Below are positions 42,701 through 47,961 of a DNA stretch of 47,961 nucleotides, one piece after another; within the stretch, counting starts at the first letter, position 1, and every line of letters begins with the position of its first letter. This DNA is from Acanthaster planci (Eukaryota; Echinodermata; Asteroidea; Valvatida; Acanthasteridae): positions 269,506 to 317,466 of the forward strand of contig NW_019091404.1 of assembly GCF_001949145.1 (NCBI RefSeq), in the 5' to 3' direction. The position numbers and the translations under genes are program-made. The notes beneath the pieces were generated by a model. It was not told the origin of the DNA, ran no database searches, and saw only the letters and a program-made list of their open reading frames with translations.

Positions 42701-45700
42701 ATTTACAACACGGTTTCATCTGTATCGTGTACTAGCTGCAATACGAAACTAAGTGCAGGTCAAAATATTGGCATGAACCTCTGTACAAAACAATACGGCC
42801 GTTTCACAACAGTGCGCCACCATGAGTTTGCAACGCGTTGGCCAATCACAGTGCGCGAAATTTGTCGACCTAATGCGCGTTTGGAAAGGGTCGACAAATT
42901 TCGCGCGTTATGATTGGCCAACGTGATGCAAACTCTTGGTGGCGCGCTATTGTGAGTCGCCCGTATTCAGTAAACAATCACGGCGCCTGAAAGTGAGACG
43001 TGCGACCTCGACCTAATTCTTTTCTCTTCCTCCGACACGTCAATTTTTTTAGCAACTGTTTTTCATTTAGAGTTCTCTGTGTTTTACGCCTGGCATAAAG
43101 TAACTCTAGATACGCATCATTCTCATCTGAATCAAGTTTAACAAGGCAGCAACAGTATTGAGGGCGCACTTCCAATTTACGGTCTCCAGTTTTGCACACA
43201 ACAAATGTGCCCCCCTCCCCCTAAACTGTGAAGGCCAAGACGACTCAAACACACCTGCGTATTTACTGATTGAAGTTCAAATACATGCAACAGCTTATTT
43301 CACTGTGGTTAATCAATTCTCTTTTTTTATTTTCCCGACAACTATCCAGCCATAGCCTAATATACCGCACTGGCCTACATGTACAATTACAACGATTTCC
43401 CCCTTTCCTGTATTGTGGGGTAGAATGGTGAACATGCAACGAACTGTTTCTGACGCCCGAACTGACGACATACTTCGGGAAATATTTGAAAAATATACAC
43501 TTTGTGATAATTCATATACGAGTACTGTTACAATATCTATTTCACATAAATGTACATCATGGAAACAAGCTAAATGGAACAATGGTGTCACTTGTAAGCT
43601 TCTGCTTGCTAGATGAATACCGAACTGAAACGATACATTAATATACAACCATTTGTGTCTTGCGAGAGACGTAGCGAAGCGAGAACGGCCTCTTGGTGCA
43701 TATTTCCTTCAGTGGTGGTTGATAACGGTGGTACAACGACCAAATCTGCTTTACACTTTCGGCTAAAACATGACCAGAACGATAATATTTAAGAAATAAA
43801 GAACCACTGTAATTAGAGTTCAGCTTTACATCACGCTGTTCGTTTGCACAACAGGGAAGGGGGGGGGGGAAACAAGCGGCAGACTACCAGTTGAGTCTGC
43901 TGCCACCAAGAGATGCCTAAACCCTCCTGGCGAGCATGGATAAAGCCGTGTCCGAACGTTGCGACTGTGGATGAAAATAACTAACACACAAGTATAAGGG
44001 AAGCGGCTGCAACTAGACTCCTCGCCAGTGGCTTCCCAGACTTCACGTATCATTTTCAGACTCAGACATTGCATGTACTTTCGGCTACACGGCTGGATGG
44101 GCCATCCTCAAACCTACTGTACATTCCCAGCTCGCAAGTCAGTACCACCGGTAAATTTATAACACAACACCTGATTTGAGTAATGTACATTGATCAACAA
44201 CGGCGAGGGCAAGGCATTCACCGCTTCTGAGTAACCATTTTACTAACTACAAAATTAACTTAATTAACCAACTTAAGAAACGTTAAGGAAAAAAAATGAG
44301 AAATAACCAGCCCCAGGGCCATATAGATACGATTATACAGTCGAACCTTGCTAATAAGAGCACATAAAGGACATTTTTAACTTCCAGTCTTTTGTTCTTC
44401 ATTATTTTCATTCTTGATAATATAGTACAAGGTTTCTGGTATAACAAAGTAAGCTGCTAAGTCCAATGGACCTGTTACATGTACACGAATTAACGAGGTT
44501 CGATTGTACACCTAAACCCTTTCTAGATACCATTAAAGTCAACAGAACCTATGAGGTTTGATTGCTATATCTGTACACATCTCTTATGTGATGTCTTGAA
44601 CAAACCAAAAACCAATCAGGCGAGGAGAGACTATTTCCAAAACGCACAACAAAGACGGTCATACTGAATGACACGTAATTTCAATACATGTACATGATTT
44701 GAATAATCAATGTCATTTATCGTCACATAATTATTGGATATACAACAATACATTAATCCCCCCAAGCAAAAGAACTGAACATACGGTTGACATTCTGAAA
44801 TAACTGTACCGATTTTCAAAGCACATGTATAATGTTTATCTGTAACCAAACCAACATGTTTCCTGAAGGTGTGTCAAGTCTCATAGTTCTGCAGAAAGTC
44901 CTGGCGAAATTGTTTTAGATGAGCGCCCAACGTCAGGGAGGTCCCATGGAGAAAGCAACGCTTTGCAAGTTCGTGTTCCAAGCATAAATGAGCAGGGAAG
45001 CAGTAACGTATGGTAGGGTATATGTTGCGTATGGTACTTCGGCTGGTAACCTGTTCTATCTATTAGCATACGTCATTCTGTGCTATGCAAGTTTCTGTGC
45101 TGTGGGAGCTGTGTGAAAAACCTTTTGAGTTTCTTGATGGCTTCGTTTAGGCTGCATCAGACTCTGTTGTCTAGAGCTAGGTCTAGGTCTTCGTTCCATT
45201 GGAAATGCACGGAGACGCACAGACAATAGACCTCTGGAAGCCCGTTTCGGACACGGCCGTACAGTTGAGTCAAAGGCCTGTTTTGCACCCTGGATCATGA
45301 GCTGAAAGACAAGGCAAAATGTACTGCATACGGGCCCACTAACGATGGCAGGGCGCAATTAAGTCCAACCCATCACAAGTCCTGTCACAAGTCAGATGGC
45401 AAGGACTAGAGGGACTAACTATGATAGATTGTCCCTGTTCATTACGATAGCTTGTGATTGGACCATCTAGAGCTGACTAGTGACGGCTTGCTATGACCAG
45501 AGACAGACTTGACTGTAACATAAGCTTGAAGCAGTCAAAACTGTCCCATCAATCACCGAACGCCTGCCCCGTGTTGCTGCGAACTGCAAACAACACGGTA
45601 TGAACCAGAGAGGTCTCTCTCAACAGAGGCAGTGAACCGTTCGTTAAAACAGTAAGTTTAATAACATAAGCTGAAGAGTTACAAGTTTCCATGTGCCTCA

Positions 45701-47456
45701 TAGATTGGTTGGTACAGTGAAAATAAAAATGTACAGTACTTTGTATTGAAGTGCATGAAGGCATAGAACCATATGCCTACGGTACCCGACACTCAAAATC
45801 AAATTCTTTTGTACATCTGCATCTGCATACAAGGATTCCTGATCCCCTTTTGTACAATACACGACATGAGACTTTGGGGTAACTTGCCCGCCAACTTTTT
45901 GTCCCAAATTTACAATCCCTACAGCTACTGCACGAGGGAAGCCAGATTAGAGTGCTGTTGAATATTCATGCTATGCATGCACTTGATGCATAGTTATGAT
46001 CTAGCTAAGCATCTTCATTGGCTGAATGCTTAAGTGGGGCAGAAACTGGTTGTGTTCTCTTTCTGCGTGACATGTTCATATTATGTCAGTGAGTAAAACG
46101 TTTCCATGTCTTGCTGCATAATGTACCTCAATTATGATTTGCAATGGGTTGGAATGTATTTCATATTCAAATTTACTTATTTTTTGCACAAATAACTTGC
46201 TCAATTCGTATGCTACATGATAAACATCACATGGCTTATTTCAAGTAGATTGACCATCATCAGTTCCTTTGTGAACTGCACATATATCAAATTATTTTGC
46301 AATCTCCTAAAATCTGTGGGAACTATGGCATAAATGTACTCGCTTCCCCTCCAACTATGTTACATTTGTACAATATGCTATTTAGAAAAAGCAATTCCTC
46401 ACGTCTGATTTTCCAAAATTGATGGTTAGACTTTTAAACCAATCTTTTCCTTATAAATATCAACACCGATTTGGACAATTCCTTGCTTAAATCTGCTTCA
46501 CCCAATAGAATATCACTTTACTGGAGCTACAATGCCTAAACTGTGACAAAAGCAGAGATTGGACGACGGGTTGTTTAATGCAAGTTGCAAGAGCTTTGGC
46601 TCCGCCCACACAGATCCTTTCAGCCAATTGTGCAGCTGTGACATCTACTTGGGTGTGAAAGCACAAAGATACTTGGATGAGCTGCTTCAACCTACTGTTA
46701 TTTGGCTTCTGATTGGCCATCAGTGCGAACTCAAAATGTCACCCAGCCAGGATTGCTGCTCCCAGTTCTGAACAAGAGAAATCGCAGAAGATGGAAGTTG
46801 TTACAATAGCATAACTTTTATCTATGATCGAGCATGTCAGATTTCTGTGGTGCACACTGGATTTGTTGTTGGAAGGGGCCTATCTGACATGACTAACTTA
46901 ATGTCCCATGGTGCACCCGGGATTTGCTGTTGTCCTATGATGCCTAGTTATCATGGTTGTAGTGCAAAATCATGGGTACAGAATTTACCCCCAAATGCTC
47001 CAAGGTTCCCCCCCCCCGGTTGCGCCACTAGGGAAGTGGGTGTAATTTGTATCTTACAGTGTAGCTTTTCAGAAAATAAAAGACCTGGGGAGGGGGCTCA
47101 TGCCCCCAAGAGCCCCCCTCTCCCAGGTGCACCACTGTCAGATTTGACTCCACACTTTTTAGAGTTCAGTTTTTCTTAAGTTCCACAATCAGTTTTTAAC
47201 TTAATACTGCTAAAAGCCAATTGGAAAGGCATCACACTTTTGCCTCATATTTAACATCTGGACAATCCCCAGCTGAAAATGAAGAGATCAGAGATCAACG
47301 TAAAGTACATGGTTCAAAATAAGAGACTGGCAGTCGGTATTGTTAAAGTGCAGGGCAGCATTGCTTTATTGCCCAGAGGAGCATGGTTTCTGCTCACACG
47401 GTCAAAGACTTACAGCAGGTAAAGAAAACGGTGTAAGATAATTGAAAGGTACATAC
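39777..47456. other. Long region with no supported gene
   Basis: About 7.7 kb upstream of the dehydrogenase, so its promoter and any 5' noncoding exon should lie near 39777-40500. Apart from one large inverted repeat (42786-42975) I saw only AT-rich DNA with catgtacatgta words and C-runs (47012). A minus-strand open stretch at 45083-45304 follows a good acceptor (ttgtctttcag) but has no recognised product and does not fit the phase of the exon at 47457. Confidence 0.5.
42786..42975. repeat. Near-perfect inverted repeat with 80-bp arms
   Basis: The left arm runs aatacggccgtttcacaaca, gtgcgccaccatgagtttgc, gttggccaatcacagtgcgc and gaaatttgtcgacc; the right arm is its inverse (gggtcgacaaatttcgcgc through gtggcgcgctattgtgag to cgcccgtatt). 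The loop is under 20 bases. Both arms contain the CCAAT-type word ttggccaatca / tgattggccaa. Confidence 0.85.
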
Positions 47457-47604
47457 TGTGCACTTGTAAAATCTCCCCAGTCTGTTGACCCCGAGGGCTG
47501 TTGTGTCTGTGGTTGTGTCATGGGTTGTGTGGTGGGTTGTGTCATGGGTGGCCCTCCAAACCCTCCTAGTAGGTCAAAATTGCTCTGTGGTTGATTATTG
47601 CCAC
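47457..47604 (-). CDS. Internal exon of an unidentified, possibly endocytic-adaptor, protein
   Basis: The minus strand shows an acceptor (tgcag) at 47605-47606, an open 148-base exon and a GTATGT donor below 47457 (phase 1 to 2). It encodes NNQPQSNFDLLGGFGGPP, then a low-complexity MTQPTTQPMTQPQTQQP run and GSTDWGDFTSA. DLLGGF- and DWGDF-like motifs in Gln/Pro-rich linkers occur in clathrin and adaptor-binding proteins such as auxilin/GAK and epsin-type proteins. I cannot name the gene. The neighbouring exon to the right would lie outside the window, and the next one to the left was not found. Confidence 0.45.
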
Positions 47605-47847
47605 CTGCACGACATGGACATGCGAGGAATAAACTTTATAACAGGTTTGTGTCAATAGATAACCATGTGCAGCCTAACAAAATAACCACAGGCTGGTACC
47701 AAACCACAAGCCAATCAGGCCAATGTTTCTATTTCTCATATTGGCCACGGTGATGCTAAACGTTGCTTTGGAGACGGAAGATAAAACTGAAAAAGTGAAC
47801 GCAGCAAATAATTGTATAAATTGAGTTGAGCAGACACCAGCACCAAG

Positions 47848-47961
47848 GTGGGGGAGCGGGTAAGCGTAGCGGTTCTTTCCTTGCTTTGCACCAATGAGGC
47901 CTGGGTTCGAGTCCCGGCTTGGCCCAGGCTTTAAGTGCATTTGGTTTCCAGTCCTTACTCG
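47848..47961 (+). repeat. tRNA-derived SINE (family S1), plus orientation, cut by window edge
   Basis: Has an A-box-like ggtaagcgtagcggttc, then tttgcaccaatgaggcctgg and a B box in gttcgagtcccggc, followed by tttggtttccagtccttac. It is the clearest copy of the S1 family and gives its orientation. Confidence 0.75.

Noticed and set aside
45083-45358. Minus-strand open frame after a good acceptor, Arg/Ser/Gln-rich
   Set aside because: Phase does not join to the exon at 47457-47604 and no family was recognised; mentioned only in the spacer entry.

Overview
The window is genomic DNA from an animal. Its genes are split by GT-AG introns, the spacers are AT-rich, and palindromic DNA elements and tRNA-derived SINEs are common. 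The proteins match conserved metazoan families, and the repeat style (many catgtacatgta and aggccta words) suggests a marine invertebrate deuterostome. An echinoderm is my best guess, but that is inference from texture only.

Layout from left to right. (1) 230-3370, minus: 5' half of a PUSL1-type tRNA pseudouridine synthase that runs off the left edge. (2) 4097-5243, plus: a broken copy of an MFSD8-type lysosomal transporter. (3) about 6110-6770: a decayed non-LTR retrotransposon. (4) 7549-16256, plus, 11 coding exons: a PARP12/ZAP-like mono-ADP-ribosyltransferase with seven CCCH zinc fingers, two WWE-type segments and an H-Y-I PARP domain. (5) 19611-28840, minus, 10 exons: DDOST (OST48), tail-to-tail with the PARP gene. 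(6) 30253-32518, plus: a short TTC17-related TPR membrane protein, divergent from DDOST. (7) 35594-39776, minus, 7 exons: an NAD-dependent 15-hydroxyprostaglandin dehydrogenase-like SDR. (8) 39777-47456: a long stretch with no supported gene. (9) 47457-47604, minus: one exon of an unidentified, probably endocytic, protein.

The most unusual part is 19.8-22.6 kb. The last intron of DDOST holds a same-strand copy of the promoter-proximal region and first two coding exons of the PARP12-like gene. It is flanked by two copies of a DDOST segment that includes exon 9, and next to it lies a one-base gap (N). The copy keeps open exons, yet differs from the parent mostly at amino-acid-changing sites and more in coding than in noncoding DNA. 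It is either a real antiviral-type gene fragment or allele caught in a rearrangement, or an assembly join of two haplotypes. The same intron carries tandem decayed copies of the start of DDOST exon 10. Within the PARP gene itself, one zinc-finger exon pair has been duplicated in tandem, giving seven fingers where human PARP12 has five.

The genes do not form a pathway. DDOST (ER N-glycosylation), PUSL1 (tRNA modification) and the dehydrogenase (prostaglandin inactivation) are housekeeping or metabolic. The PARP12-like gene belongs to a family of RNA-binding stress and antiviral effectors. All exon positions were read by eye from splice sites, reading phase and remembered family similarity; no search was run.
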